Of a stretch of 64,000 nt of DNA, positions 52,763 to 61,410 are shown piece after piece. Position 1 is the stretch's first letter, and every line of letters starts with the position of its first letter. Below the pieces are notes generated by a model that made no database searches, was not told the DNA's origin, and saw only the letters and a list, made by a program, of their open reading frames with translations. The position numbers and the translations under genes are program-made. The stretch is from Arthrobacter ramosus (lineage in GTDB: Bacteria; Actinomycetota; Actinomycetes; Actinomycetales; Micrococcaceae): assembly GCF_039535095.1 (NCBI RefSeq), contig NZ_BAAAWN010000001.1:3658001-3722000 (forward strand), in the 5' to 3' direction.

Positions 52763-52870
52763 CTAGCTCGCCAACCAAAGCAGCGGTCCGGAGGGGCCGT
52801 CGTTTTCCCGGCCAACGGGGACTGGGCTATGTCCGGACGGCGATCTTCCAGAGGCTAGTAGGGTCGTTTC

Positions 52871-53773
52871 ATGACCGCAGGGAATATGGGAAGTCGTGAG
52901 CTTGTCTCGCGTGCCGTTAGACGCCACTTCGAGGGCTGGGCGACGCAAATCACGTTGCGAGATATAGACGGTCTCTGGACGGATGAAGGCTTTGAACCCG
53001 GCCCAGAGGATAAGTTCAGTCTCGACACGAGCGAAAGGCGCTGGAGGTATAGGCAGTACCTTGACGCCGTGAACTGGACCGATATGGGCCAGGTTCGGCG
53101 AGCGTTGCGGGTTTTCTGGGCGACGGCTTGCCACATCGTGGAGGACTATGACGGTGAAGGGATCGCGATGCTTGAGCGCCAGGGCTATTCCTTCGACGCC
53201 GATGGCAATCCGTCGGGAGGGCCTTTCAATATGGGACTTAGAGAGGAGCTCCTACGGGGGATCGAAGACCCACATGTCCTTCTCGACCACATAGGCCGCA
53301 TAGAGACCGCCGCGTCAGGGGAGGACCCGGCGCTTGTTATTGGTTCGGCGAAGGAGCTAGTCGAGAGCACGGCGAAGATCGTCTTGAAGGCTCGCGGAGT
53401 GGCGTTCGACGCCGCTAAAGATGAGCTCCCAGTGTTGATCAAGAAGAGCCAGATCGCGCTCGGCGTCCATTCGTCCGTCGTGGTGCCCGGCGCCGACGGC
53501 GAGCAATCCTCCAGGAAGATCCTGAGTGGCGTCGCACAAGCGGCAAACGGGCTTAGCGAGCTCCGGAACGTCGGCTATGGCACGGGCCACGGTCGAGCGG
53601 AGGTGCGTGTCGGTCTTCACGCTCGTCATGCCCATTTGGCGGCAACGTCGGCGCGAGCGTGGTGCGAGTTCATGCTGGCGACGTTGGCTGATGAAGCGGC
53701 ACCGTGGCGAGGGATGGAGCCGGCGGCCTCTGACAAAATGACGGACGATTTGTTGAACGGCCTCGCAAGATGA
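52871..53773 (+). CDS. Abortive infection family protein (Abi C-terminal domain)
   Basis: 300 residues from the ATG at 52871. The N-terminal half (about 1-150) is helical, with IDGLWTDEGFEPGP. The C-terminal half matches the abortive-infection C-terminus family: DPALVIGSAKELVESTAKIV, then GLSELRNVGYGTGHGR and HAHLAATSARAWCEFMLATL. The R-N-x..-G-H-G element is the conserved, HEPN-like site. Such proteins occur in stand-alone phage defence genes. Activity is unproven. Confidence 0.8.
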   Translation: MTAGNMGSRELVSRAVRRHFEGWATQITLRDIDGLWTDEGFEPGPEDKFSLDTSERRWRYRQYLDAVNWTDMGQVRRALRVFWATACHIVEDYDGEGIAMLERQGYSFDADGNPSGGPFNMGLREELLRGIEDPHVLLDHIGRIETAASGEDPALVIGSAKELVESTAKIVLKARGVAFDAAKDELPVLIKKSQIALGVHSSVVVPGADGEQSSRKILSGVAQAANGLSELRNVGYGTGHGRAEVRVGLHARHAHLAATSARAWCEFMLATLADEAAPWRGMEPAASDKMTDDLLNGLAR

Positions 53774-53951
53774 CAACACCCGCCTTAGCTTGGCCGAAAG
53801 TCCGTCCGCAGAGGGTACCGGATAGGGAATCCGTGCTGAAACAGTATTGACTTGTGGATTTGATCGCTTCGTGGCGGCATTCTGTGGTCGAGGGGACGTG
53901 CCCGCCTTCAGCCATCGTGCGAACACAGTCTTACCACGGGTTCTCGTTGAG

Positions 53952-53968
53952 GGATCCCTAAACGTGCA
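53952..53968 (+). repeat. GGATCC-centred palindrome, site 5
   Basis: GTTGAGGGATCCCTAAAC around the core, then GTGCATGCTGC. The next 11 bases are shared with the site at 61873, so similarity extends beyond the palindrome. Confidence 0.7.
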
Positions 53969-54051
53969 TGCTGCGAGTGGTTCGCGCGGCCGCCCGGCCG
54001 GACGCCATAGACTGCTGGGACCACGTCAACCCACTTGTTCGGATCGGACCA

Positions 54052-54564
54052 ATGAGCGCGATAGACCTCTCGCAGCCGTTCACCATTCACCTCGGCGTGA
54101 ACGAGCCACAGTTCGAACGCTTCGAAGATGACGCCCTCATGCGTGGAATGATGATCTTTCGACTTGACCTGACAGGCCTGCCAGATAGGACAGCTCTTGC
54201 GGACTACCTCGCTCAGGAGTTCATGTACCCCTTCAGGACAGCCGGACTTGACGCCGCAATTTCACTCATCTCAGATCTTGAATGGTTCGGAAACACCAAC
54301 GGCCACCTCGTGATTGCCCGCGGACTGGCCACTCCATCTGATGTGGGGGACTCATTCGTTTCAATCCTTCCGAACATCACCGATCGCTGGCGTACCCAGG
54401 CAATCCCATTCATTGTCGCCATCGACGGGAAAGGCGACCGCCTCAGGTCGTCGCTGCAGGACGCGAACGACCACATGGAAGAGTCTGCGAGCCTCCCGTG
54501 GGCTATTCCGGGATACGACGAAGGCGCCGTGAATGTGGTCATCCACGGGGCAGGACATCCCTGA
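54052..54564 (+). CDS. Barstar-like protein
   Basis: 170 residues from the ATG at 54052. A segment at about residues 45-90 follows the barstar/RNase-inhibitor pattern: ALADYLAQEFMYPFRTAGLDAAISLISDLEWF. N- and C-terminal extensions have no recognised domain. Barstar-like proteins neutralise secreted ribonuclease toxins, but no barnase-like gene is adjacent. It could be an orphan immunity gene. The barstar call is tentative. Confidence 0.5.
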   Translation: MSAIDLSQPFTIHLGVNEPQFERFEDDALMRGMMIFRLDLTGLPDRTALADYLAQEFMYPFRTAGLDAAISLISDLEWFGNTNGHLVIARGLATPSDVGDSFVSILPNITDRWRTQAIPFIVAIDGKGDRLRSSLQDANDHMEESASLPWAIPGYDEGAVNVVIHGAGHP

Positions 54565-54580
54565 CCCCGGGATTTTGCGG

Positions 54581-54763
54581 GGATCCTTCGGCCGGCGCCC
54601 AATGCCATGTGCAGAGAGGCGGCTCTTCAAGGAGTGCATCCGGTACGGAGACGAAGACACGTCCCCTAAAACCCATGCTCCGACGCCGGCGCTCGTCCCT
54701 TGCCGCGGCGCCGTCACCGAAACAATCAGTCCCCCGTCCCGGTGGAGGATCCTTCACCGGGCA
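54581..54763 (+). repeat. GGATCC-centred sites 6 and 7
   Basis: GGATCCTTCGGCCGGCG at 54581-54597 and GGATCCTTCACCGGGCA at 54747-54763. The second has almost full symmetry: CCCGGTG on the left and CACCGGG on the right of AGGATCCT, with one mismatched pair. Confidence 0.7.
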
Positions 54764-54830
54764 CTGTGGCCGGCGCGGTTAATGCTGCGGGCTGCATCGG
54801 GCCCTGCCTTGATCCTCTACGCTTCTACCA

Positions 54831-55706
54831 ATGGGGACTGAAACCGTGGGCGGCGTGGATGCGGGCATGGCCGGCGAACCTGAGATTTTGCCGCTGACGA
54901 AGGACCTGCGCCTTCTTTCCGATGGCCGTCCGTCCGGGAACGGGACGGCCTGGGTTGAATCGGGGCTGCGTCGTCGGTTCTTAAGACGCCTTTGGGTGGC
55001 CGGCGCGCTGGTGGCTGCGGCGGTCTTACTTTGGGGAGCGGGTTTCTGGGTCATGACAAGGCCGTTTCATGAGGACTGGCCGCGGACCGGGGCAACTGTG
55101 GTCCGCACCCACGAGTTCAACGCAAAGGGGAAGCACTGCGAGGTCTACCTGAGTGTCGCCTCGGCACCCGAGCCGCGCACCGTCATGTTCTCCGGTTACG
55201 CACCCTGCAGCCAACTGCCACCTCTCGGGGCAACTGTCACGGTCAGCACGGACCCCTGGGACCCGAGTGCGGTCCGCATCATCGGCTATGACGATCCATT
55301 GTGGGGCGACATCGGCATGCCCGCTACTCTGCTAGTCCAGCCCATCCTCTGGGCTTGCGTGTACCTCGTCGTCACAGGTACGCGTTTCCGTCGGGCTCGT
55401 AAGGCCGGTGGCAGCCAGCCGTGGCGGGCCGTAACGGCCCGATTCATCTCACGGACCTTCTACCGGGGCGGGGTAAGCGCCCGGTTATGGGCGCTGGACA
55501 CCGACGGCAAGGAACGCACATTCGTCCTTTCAGGGCCCACCAACACGCTACCCGGATTCACGAATGGTCAACCCGGAACGACGATAACCTTCTGGCTCGC
55601 CGGTGATGGCCACGGCAATGTCCTGATCAACCAACCCGGCGCGGGCCGGGCAACCCTTGGCAGGGCATATGCACCCAACGAGTTCGAGTTGCGCGCCATG
55701 GCGTGA
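54831..55706 (+). CDS. DUF3592-like membrane protein
   Basis: 291 residues. Cytoplasmic N-terminus of about 60 residues, helix 1 (WVAGALVAAAVLLWGAGFWV), an extracytoplasmic loop with two cysteines (KGKHCEVYL, YAPCSQLPP) and the DUF3592 element VTVSTDPWDPSAVRIIGYDD. Helix 2 follows, then a soluble C-terminal domain ending TITFWLAGDGHGNVLINQPG. A damaged copy of this C-terminal end occurs at about 62640-62740. Function unknown. Confidence 0.7.
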   Translation: MGTETVGGVDAGMAGEPEILPLTKDLRLLSDGRPSGNGTAWVESGLRRRFLRRLWVAGALVAAAVLLWGAGFWVMTRPFHEDWPRTGATVVRTHEFNAKGKHCEVYLSVASAPEPRTVMFSGYAPCSQLPPLGATVTVSTDPWDPSAVRIIGYDDPLWGDIGMPATLLVQPILWACVYLVVTGTRFRRARKAGGSQPWRAVTARFISRTFYRGGVSARLWALDTDGKERTFVLSGPTNTLPGFTNGQPGTTITFWLAGDGHGNVLINQPGAGRATLGRAYAPNEFELRAMA

Positions 55707-55775
55707 ATGCCAGAGTTCGATTCTTGACGTGCGTCCGCAAGCGCCCAAAAGGATGATTTCTTCCCGTCCAGTGAG

Positions 55776-55792
55776 GGATCCTTTACCGGACG
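55776..55792 (+). repeat. GGATCC-centred palindrome, site 8
   Basis: GTCCAGTGA on the left and TTTACCGGAC on the right of a GGGATCC core; a 26-base palindrome with few mismatches. Confidence 0.75.
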
Positions 55793-55931
55793 CTCTCGAG
55801 GCTCTGAACAATCAGGGTCAGCCTTGGGCATTTCATCGGGGCGAGGGCGGTGGCTGCTTCGGTGTTTGGTTCTGCGGTGCAATTGCCCCGCAAGCCGGTC
55901 CCTCGCCGGTCGTCTGGGGGCGCGATGGGGG

Positions 55932-56180
55932 CTACGGAGCGACTTCCCGGTTGTCGTCCCCCACTAGAGTCGCGAGTACTGCGTCACCCTGCTCCGTGAG
56001 CCAGATGAACATTACTCGGCCCGCATCCTCCAACGTCACAACTCCCACGTCGGTGCCGACGTGGGAAGGAAGCGCATTGAGTAACCAGTCGACAGCCGTC
56101 GATGTCGGATGCGCGTCCGGCAACCTTGCCCTGCGCCGCTGATACACGGCCAGCAACTCTGCGGCTGGGACATAATTCAA
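55932..56180 (-). CDS. Hypothetical protein, small
   Basis: 82 residues from a TTG at 56180. A soluble pattern with AELLAVYQRRRARLPD and a beta part, DVGVVTLEDAGRVMFIWLTE. It is preceded on the same strand by a 68-residue frame with an 8-base gap. No family recognised; coding support is modest. Confidence 0.5.
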   Translation of the reverse strand: MNYVPAAELLAVYQRRRARLPDAHPTSTAVDWLLNALPSHVGTDVGVVTLEDAGRVMFIWLTEQGDAVLATLVGDDNREVAP

Positions 56181-56187
56181 TCAGAGG

Positions 56188-56394
56188 TTATCTGTCTTCA
56201 TCGCTGCGACCGCATGCATGCGTCACCTCGGCGATCCCACTCATAGAAGACGATGCCGCCTCAAGCATCCGCAACAGCTCAAGCCGTCCAATCATGCCGC
56301 TCACGGTATCAGCCGGACCGGCCGCAAGGCCTCGAATGAAGATCTCGCTTTCGCCGAAAGACCCGATATACGCTCCATAGGCGCGGAAGACCAT
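56188..56394 (-). CDS. Hypothetical protein, small
   Basis: 68 residues from an ATG at 56394. No recognised domain; GESEIFIRGLAAGPADTV is the most regular part. Tandem with the next small gene, so the two may be one expression unit or fragments of one earlier gene. Confidence 0.4.
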   Translation of the reverse strand: MVFRAYGAYIGSFGESEIFIRGLAAGPADTVSGMIGRLELLRMLEAASSSMSGIAEVTHACGRSDEDR

Positions 56395-56439
56395 CCCTCA
56401 CCGTGCTCATTGCTATAACCGGTGGAGAGGTCCAGAGAG

Positions 56440-56456
56440 GGACCGGCTAACGGGCG
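56440..56456 (+). repeat. GGACC-GGCTAACGGGCG site 9
   Basis: Variant of the site at 52095. The 295-base gap from here to the next gene shows no other feature. Confidence 0.5.
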
Positions 56457-56750
56457 GAGTCTGGAGGCCAGATGAGTACGCGACTGGGGTGTTGGGTGTA
56501 CCTATCTCCTCATGGCCCGGTCACGGTATATGCAGGCCTCTGCGACCTTGCGCCTTTCACTGCGCTAACCGCTTGAATCGCTGGCTTCTTCTTCTGGGCG
56601 CCACTTACGGGTACCGATCCGTATCTTTGAGTGGATCGCATCACTTCGGCTGGGCGGGACAAGGTCTCGCGGCGTACCCCGAGAGACGGTAACGTGCGGA
56701 CCAGGCAACAATGCCGTGTAGCCTCCGAAGCCCATTGAGAGGGAATCAGC

Positions 56751-57221
56751 GTGAAGAGTTCTAGTGACAGCGAGTGGGCTTTTCGAGTGGGTTCCACTGC
56801 GGTGGCAAGCCTAAGCAGAGCAAACCTCTTTCTGAAACTAGCTCCAACGGGCGTTGCCCTCGCCCTCCTCGGCATTTTCGTCACCAAGCAAATGGGGCCG
56901 GGCGGTTTGCCAATCCTCTGGACCAGCTTCCTGGTGGGAGTCATTTTAGGGCTCGTGGTCTCACCCATCGGGTACTACTACTGGGAGCTCCGAGGCGCCC
57001 GCGAAGCGGCCGAACACATCAACCTGTCCGATTACTCCCGTCGGAAGCGGGTAGCGAAGCCGGCACTTCGGTCCACACGCGACTTCGACAACTTCATGCT
57101 GGAAGAAGGAATCCCCCCGCGTCCCGGTTACACCCCGGACCCAGCCCCCCGTGCATACGCTTTAGCCGAGAAGATGCGACAAAAACGTGAACGAGCACTT
57201 CAAAAGAGACAATCCAGATGA
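56751..57221 (+). CDS. Hypothetical two-helix membrane protein
   Basis: 156 residues from a GTG at 56751 with GAGAGGGA upstream. Helices at about 30-50 and 58-80 (FLKLAPTGVALALLGIFV, LPILWTSFLVGVILGLVV) are followed by an acidic-basic soluble tail with STRDFDNFMLEEGIPPRPGY and a Lys/Arg-rich end. No family recognised. Confidence 0.65.
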   Translation: MKSSSDSEWAFRVGSTAVASLSRANLFLKLAPTGVALALLGIFVTKQMGPGGLPILWTSFLVGVILGLVVSPIGYYYWELRGAREAAEHINLSDYSRRKRVAKPALRSTRDFDNFMLEEGIPPRPGYTPDPAPRAYALAEKMRQKRERALQKRQSR

Positions 57222-57420
57222 CCGCATGGCCGTTGCACACGTCGTCCCCTAGGGGATGGCGAGTTCAATCGGTCGTTGGATGCGGCTACGCGCGGCACAC
57301 CCAGAAAAAGTTTCCTGCCGTGAGTGAGGATTGAGCCATGGTAAAGCGCATCCGCGGCCTAACCGCCGCCGTGATCTACAAGCAGACTGGGTCCGTGCCT
57401 GTGATCCAAAGTGCATCCTC

Positions 57421-58242
57421 ATGAAGCAGATGAGGCTCCGGTACACCGGATCGTGTCGGCTGTGCGGCGCCTCTCTTCCGGCAGGGACAGAAGCGATCTA
57501 CGAGAGCGAGACGAAGACCATCCGCTGCTTGGGATGTGCCACCGAGACTACGGAAACCACGTCCCCCGACCTGGAACCACCCTGTGATGAATCGTTGTCC
57601 ACTGAGCCCGGAGTAGCCGGTTCGTCCGCCCGACGCGAATATGAGCGCCGCAAGGCGAAGGACGAAGAAGAGCTCCGCGCCAAGTGGGGTCGCTTCGGTG
57701 GCCTCGCAGTCGCTCTCTCTGACGAGCGGCAGCACACAAAGTCTTGGGATCGAGGGGCGATCGGTGAAGAACGCCTCGGCGCTCGGCTGAATGCCCTGGC
57801 CGCCGATGGCCTGGCTGTCCTCCATGATCGACGTATCCCCGGCTCGAAGGCCAACATCGACCATATCGCTATCACTCCTGCTGGAATCTGGGTGATTGAT
57901 GCCAAGCGGTACAAGGGACGGCCTGAGTTGAAGATCGAGGGTGGCATCCTTCGCCCCCGGGTCGAGAAGCTCCTCGTAGGCCGGCGTGACTGCACGAAAC
58001 TGGTCGATGGGGTGCTCAAACAGGTCGACGTCGTGCGGGACCTCGTTGGGGATGTTCCGGTCACCGGGGCATTGTGCTTCATCGAAGCAGATTGGCCCCT
58101 GATCGGGGGCGCGTTCTCGACTCAAGGCGTTCATGTGCTCTGGCCGAAACGGTTAGCCAAAGTGCTTTTAGAGCAGACAGCCGGCGAGGTTGATGTGGCG
58201 AGGACGCGGGAGTCGGTAGCCTCGCGGTTCAAGCCGGCGTGA
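57421..58242 (+). CDS. NERD domain protein with N-terminal zinc ribbon
   Basis: 273 residues from the ATG at 57421. The first 45 residues form a zinc ribbon: SCRLCGASLPAGTEAIYES...TIRCLGCAT, with two CxxC pairs. The NERD nuclease-related domain follows (about 130-240), with the restriction-like core GAIGEERLGARL, ... HIAITPAGIWVIDAKRYKGRP (D-x..-D-A-K). The catalytic Asp and Lys look intact. NERD proteins are predicted nucleases of uncertain role. Confidence 0.85.
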   Translation: MKQMRLRYTGSCRLCGASLPAGTEAIYESETKTIRCLGCATETTETTSPDLEPPCDESLSTEPGVAGSSARREYERRKAKDEEELRAKWGRFGGLAVALSDERQHTKSWDRGAIGEERLGARLNALAADGLAVLHDRRIPGSKANIDHIAITPAGIWVIDAKRYKGRPELKIEGGILRPRVEKLLVGRRDCTKLVDGVLKQVDVVRDLVGDVPVTGALCFIEADWPLIGGAFSTQGVHVLWPKRLAKVLLEQTAGEVDVARTRESVASRFKPA

Positions 58243-58284
58243 CGTCAGGTGACTAAGTTCGAAGCTGTTCGGAAGCACGTTAAG

Positions 58285-58301
58285 GGATCCCTTACCGGAC
58301 G
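58285..58301 (+). repeat. GGATCC-centred palindrome, site 10
   Basis: TAAGGGATCCCTTA is exactly symmetric, followed by CCGGACG. It lies 43 bases after the NERD gene. Confidence 0.8.
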
Positions 58302-58350
58302 CCGAGGTCTGCTCTGGGCGCCAGGCTTCATAAGGGGAGCCGTCTCCCAT

Positions 58351-58806
58351 TCAACTTAGTGAAAACTGGTCCGTTGCAACGGTGTAGCGAAGGACCGGCG
58401 CGCCACCCGCACCTTCCTCTCGAATCACGACATCTCGACGAAGCGTGGTGCCGAGCTTTCTCATCAAGTGGGCTAAGCCGTCCACTGTGGTCTGGTTGAC
58501 GAGTTCCCGGAGGTCGACGTCGAAAAACACGGCGTCCGGGACGGGGAAGAAGTTGACGCGCACTCCGTCGACGGGCCAAACAGCAAAACTCTCAAGTTCA
58601 GCGAGACCGCGTCTATTGTGCGGCAGCGGTGAATGGCCATCACTAGTTGTAAGTTTCCAGCCGCTGCGGTGCAGCATCGCAAACACAGCATCCCAATCGT
58701 GTTCTGTACTACCGAGTACCTCGCCATCAGGGAGCACGCCGGGGTCCTCCCCGAAAGCCCTACGGAAGTGCGCCCAATCAAAATCCGACGTCATGGGCAC
58801 AATCAT
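58351..58806 (-). CDS. Hypothetical protein
   Basis: 151 residues (or from the ATG at 58794, which begins MTSDFDWAHFRRA). A mixed alpha/beta pattern with GVRVNFFPVPDAVFFDVDLR and DGLAHLMRKLGTTLRRDVVI. It resembles small immunity-like proteins in pattern only. No family recognised. Confidence 0.55.
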   Translation of the reverse strand: MIVPMTSDFDWAHFRRAFGEDPGVLPDGEVLGSTEHDWDAVFAMLHRSGWKLTTSDGHSPLPHNRRGLAELESFAVWPVDGVRVNFFPVPDAVFFDVDLRELVNQTTVDGLAHLMRKLGTTLRRDVVIREEGAGGAPVLRYTVATDQFSLS

Positions 58807-58871
58807 GGCGCAAATCGTTCAAAAGTCGTTAGCTCGCTCTGTTGAGAGGCTTGGTAGCCGTGCTTGAATGG

Positions 58872-58888
58872 CGACCCTCTAACGGACA
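58872..58888 (+). repeat. CTAACGGAC half-site, site 11
   Basis: CGACCCTCTAACGGACA: the right arm of the GGATC-type element without a clear left arm. Confidence 0.4.
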
Positions 58889-59002
58889 CGTTGTGCGGAG
58901 AGCTTCGGACACCTGTTCAGCCGACTTCGAAAACTGACAACCCGACCGGCTCCCAGGGGTAATGACAGGGGTATCCAAAGCTCCGAGCCTTAGGATCATC
59001 GA

Positions 59003-59356
59003 ATGAAGGAGCGACCGCTTGAAGACGGAGAGGTGTTAATACTGTCGGTGCTTTTGAACCGGGCAACCGAATGGAATCGTGGGTCCGTTGATCTGAGGGC
59101 ACTGAAAGTATCTGACATGGACGACGGCGGAATGGGTAGCCTTCGTTTCGCTTCGGGCAAGAGGCATCCTCGCTACGGTCGAACCATCGCTGAAGGATGG
59201 TTCAAAGACACTGACGGTATGCCGGTCGCGCTGGCGTTGTACGTCGACCGGGAAGAAGATCTTTTTGAACTCGATAGTTGGAAGGTCGATTTTTCGTCGC
59301 GATTAAGGTTGCCCCAAGATGAATCCGAAGTGGAATGCCCACCCGGCGGCAACTAG
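59003..59356 (+). CDS. Hypothetical protein (DUF6984-like)
   Basis: 117 residues from the ATG at 59003. An N-terminal helix, RPLEDGEVLILSVLLNR, precedes beta strands with GSLRFASGKRHPRYGRTIAEG and DGMPVALALYVDREEDLFEL. The pattern fits small DUF6984-like proteins. Function unknown. Confidence 0.55.
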   Translation: MKERPLEDGEVLILSVLLNRATEWNRGSVDLRALKVSDMDDGGMGSLRFASGKRHPRYGRTIAEGWFKDTDGMPVALALYVDREEDLFELDSWKVDFSSRLRLPQDESEVECPPGGN

Positions 59357-59446
59357 CCACGGGCAACAAGCCTCCGAGAACCGACGAGACCCACCATCTT
59401 GGGCCAGTTGATCCAACCTCGTCTTGAAGAAGATGGGCCCGTAAGC

Positions 59447-59463
59447 CGATGCCCTAACGGACG
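59447..59463 (+). repeat. CTAACGGACG half-site, site 12
   Basis: CGATGCCCTAACGGACG with a partial left arm CCCGTAAG nearby. It lies 12 bases before a truncated acetyltransferase remnant. Confidence 0.4.
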
Positions 59464-59474
59464 GGCCGTGCCAC

Positions 59475-59660
59475 ATGGTGACCAAGCGAGCACGACGGCA
59501 AGGCGTGGGACAGTCCTTGATGAACGAAGTCGAGTCGTGGGCGCAGGCGCAAGGCTCGTCTTATGTGGCCCTAGCTAGCCTGCGGGCCGACGCCTTCTAT
59601 CTTGCCCTTACATATGAGGACGGAGTTATACCCGACTTCGAACGCCGGTGGGGGTCCGAC
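59475..59660 (+). pseudogene. GNAT acetyltransferase remnant, N-terminus missing
   Basis: The frame from 59475 opens directly inside the acetyl-CoA-binding motif of a GNAT enzyme: RRQGVGQSLMNEVESWAQAQ followed by SSYVALASLRADAFYLALTY. The preceding two-thirds of a GNAT fold are absent. After about 60 codons the family pattern ends. The break falls immediately after the repeat site at 59447-59463, which suggests loss by recombination at that site. Confidence 0.7.
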
Positions 59661-59773
59661 GAGCCGGCGCTCTGCGCTGGACGGGCCGACTGTGAAAGTC
59701 GTCGGGATCTGAGCTCTGGTTCTGTATCCGCTGAGGTCGGTGATGGTTGCGTGGTCGTGTTTATGCTGTCTTT

Positions 59774-60679
59774 ATGGGTAGCTGGGGTACTGCGATTTTT
59801 TCCGATGACGTGGCCGCTGATGTGCGTGCGGACTGGCGGGAAGGGATCCTCGACAGAGTCCCTTCCGAGGAACTGACGGCAAAGCTCATCAATTCTTATG
59901 CGGCGCAGGCGGACGACCCGGACGACGGTGTCGTGTTTTGGCTTGCCCTGGCCGCGGCCCAGCATGAGACCGGTCGACTCCGTCCCGACGTGCGGGACAC
60001 GGCACTGGACGTCCTTGACCGCGGAGGCGACGCTGCCCGCTGGGAAGAGGAGGACCCTGGCCTGGCGAAACAGCGGCAGCAAGTGCTGGAGAGGCTACGG
60101 ATGAAGCTGGCCGGACCGCAGCCGGCACCGAAGCGTTTGAAGCGTCCGGTGCCGCACGGTGTGGCGTTTGACGTCGGTGATGCTGTGCTGCTGCGGTCTC
60201 CGGGCGGTAAGCGCGCGATCGTGGTGGTGGTAGGGCATAAACCCGGCTGGCCAAAAGGCACCGAAAACCCGGTAGTGGAACTGCTGCTATGGGAGGACGC
60301 AGGGGAGCTGCCGACGCGAGAGTTCATGGCCACCGCGCCGCCCCTGTTTACCGACAGTGAAGTTCCCAATCCTTTCAGGCAGGGACCGGCCAGGATACGG
60401 CCGGAACTGTTTAGTGTCCTCACAGCGCAGAAAGCCTCAGCGTTCAGCGCGGACACCGGCGAGGTGATCGCCAAGGGCATTCCCCGGCCTCCGGCGGGGG
60501 AATACCGCGACGGGTCCGTGATGAGTGGCGACGTCATCGTGTCCGGGGTTCAATGGAGCTGGTTCGGCGTATTCATGGACCAACCCCGTTACGAGGCGAT
60601 GCGTGAACTGACGCGTGCCCACACGGGCCCGCGGAGGAAACGGTGGACGGACCTCTTCAAAAAAGGTGGCGTCTCATAA
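59774..60679 (+). CDS. DUF4259-like protein with C-terminal extension
   Basis: 301 residues from the ATG at 59774. The N-terminal part (about 1-115) matches the DUF4259-type pattern: MGSWGTAIFSDDVAADVRAD and a helical segment with FWLALAAAQHETGRLRPDV. The C-terminal part (about 130-290) has a beta-rich fold with FDVGDAVLLRSPGGKRAIVV. DUF4259 proteins occur in polymorphic-toxin immunity settings, but no toxin is visible next to it. Confidence 0.75.
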   Translation: MGSWGTAIFSDDVAADVRADWREGILDRVPSEELTAKLINSYAAQADDPDDGVVFWLALAAAQHETGRLRPDVRDTALDVLDRGGDAARWEEEDPGLAKQRQQVLERLRMKLAGPQPAPKRLKRPVPHGVAFDVGDAVLLRSPGGKRAIVVVVGHKPGWPKGTENPVVELLLWEDAGELPTREFMATAPPLFTDSEVPNPFRQGPARIRPELFSVLTAQKASAFSADTGEVIAKGIPRPPAGEYRDGSVMSGDVIVSGVQWSWFGVFMDQPRYEAMRELTRAHTGPRRKRWTDLFKKGGVS

Positions 60680-60848
60680 CCAGGGAGGCCGTGCAGCATT
60701 CCGCAACGAGAATGGCCCACCGGGCCCCGCCTGCAAAGAGCCCGCTCAACGTTCCCCTTATGAGACAAGTTAATAGTCAAGCAAACTCTCAGCAGTCTCC
60801 CGGATATAGTGCCTCCGGGCGCCTGCAGCGAGGATGCTGGTCGCGAGC

Positions 60849-61280
60849 TCAGCCGCCGGTGCCCATCCGATCACGCGCGCAACTCACAACGGCGGACAAA
60901 TCGAGCCCGTAGGTCGGCCCTTCGCCTGAACGGTACTCCTCAAGTCGGGCCGCACCGCGCTCGATGAGCCGGAGCGCGCCAACGCTGTTCCCCCGGGCGG
61001 CGTGGGTGAGCCCGACGCAGATCTGGGCGAGACCTTGCCAAAGGTTGCGTTCGTGGGCTGGCCCGGCTTTCCATCGGGCCTCAAGTACCTCATGCGCGGC
61101 GAAGGGCCGGCCCGCTTCCACCAGGCTCCGGGCCGAGACCAACGTCTCCGCCGGCGGCAGCGGCTCCTCGGAGACCGGCTCCACGCCAGCGCTTCCGTAT
61201 GGCAGCGGCCGTCCAAGAGCGTCTCGTGGCCGGGCCTGCCGCGGGCGTCTTGAAGCATCCCGATCCCTGTCGCCGGTCAT
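60849..61280 (-). CDS. DUF309 domain protein
   Basis: 143 residues. An Arg/Pro-rich N-terminal tail precedes the DUF309 helical core: GRPFAAHEVLEARWKAGPAH, then NLWQGLAQICVGLTHAARGN and ALRLIERGAARL. The conserved His-Glu of HEVLE and the WQGL motif are intact. Function unknown; found widely in actinobacteria as a single gene. Confidence 0.88.
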   Translation of the reverse strand: MTGDRDRDASRRPRQARPRDALGRPLPYGSAGVEPVSEEPLPPAETLVSARSLVEAGRPFAAHEVLEARWKAGPAHERNLWQGLAQICVGLTHAARGNSVGALRLIERGAARLEEYRSGEGPTYGLDLSAVVSCARDRMGTGG

Positions 61281-61410
61281 TGCAGTTTCCGCTCTGAGCG
61301 TCCGTGGACCTTACCAACCTTCATCCGCCCAATGCTACGGCTTGGGCCTTCGAACATCCGTTCCACTGCAAAGGATGCCGTCGGGAGGGCGGCCGCGAGA
61401 GAAGAAATGA

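Noticed and set aside
59845..59870. An extra GGATCC site inside the DUF4259-like gene
   Set aside because: It lacks the conserved right arm and lies in conserved coding sequence, so it is probably a chance match to the six-base core.
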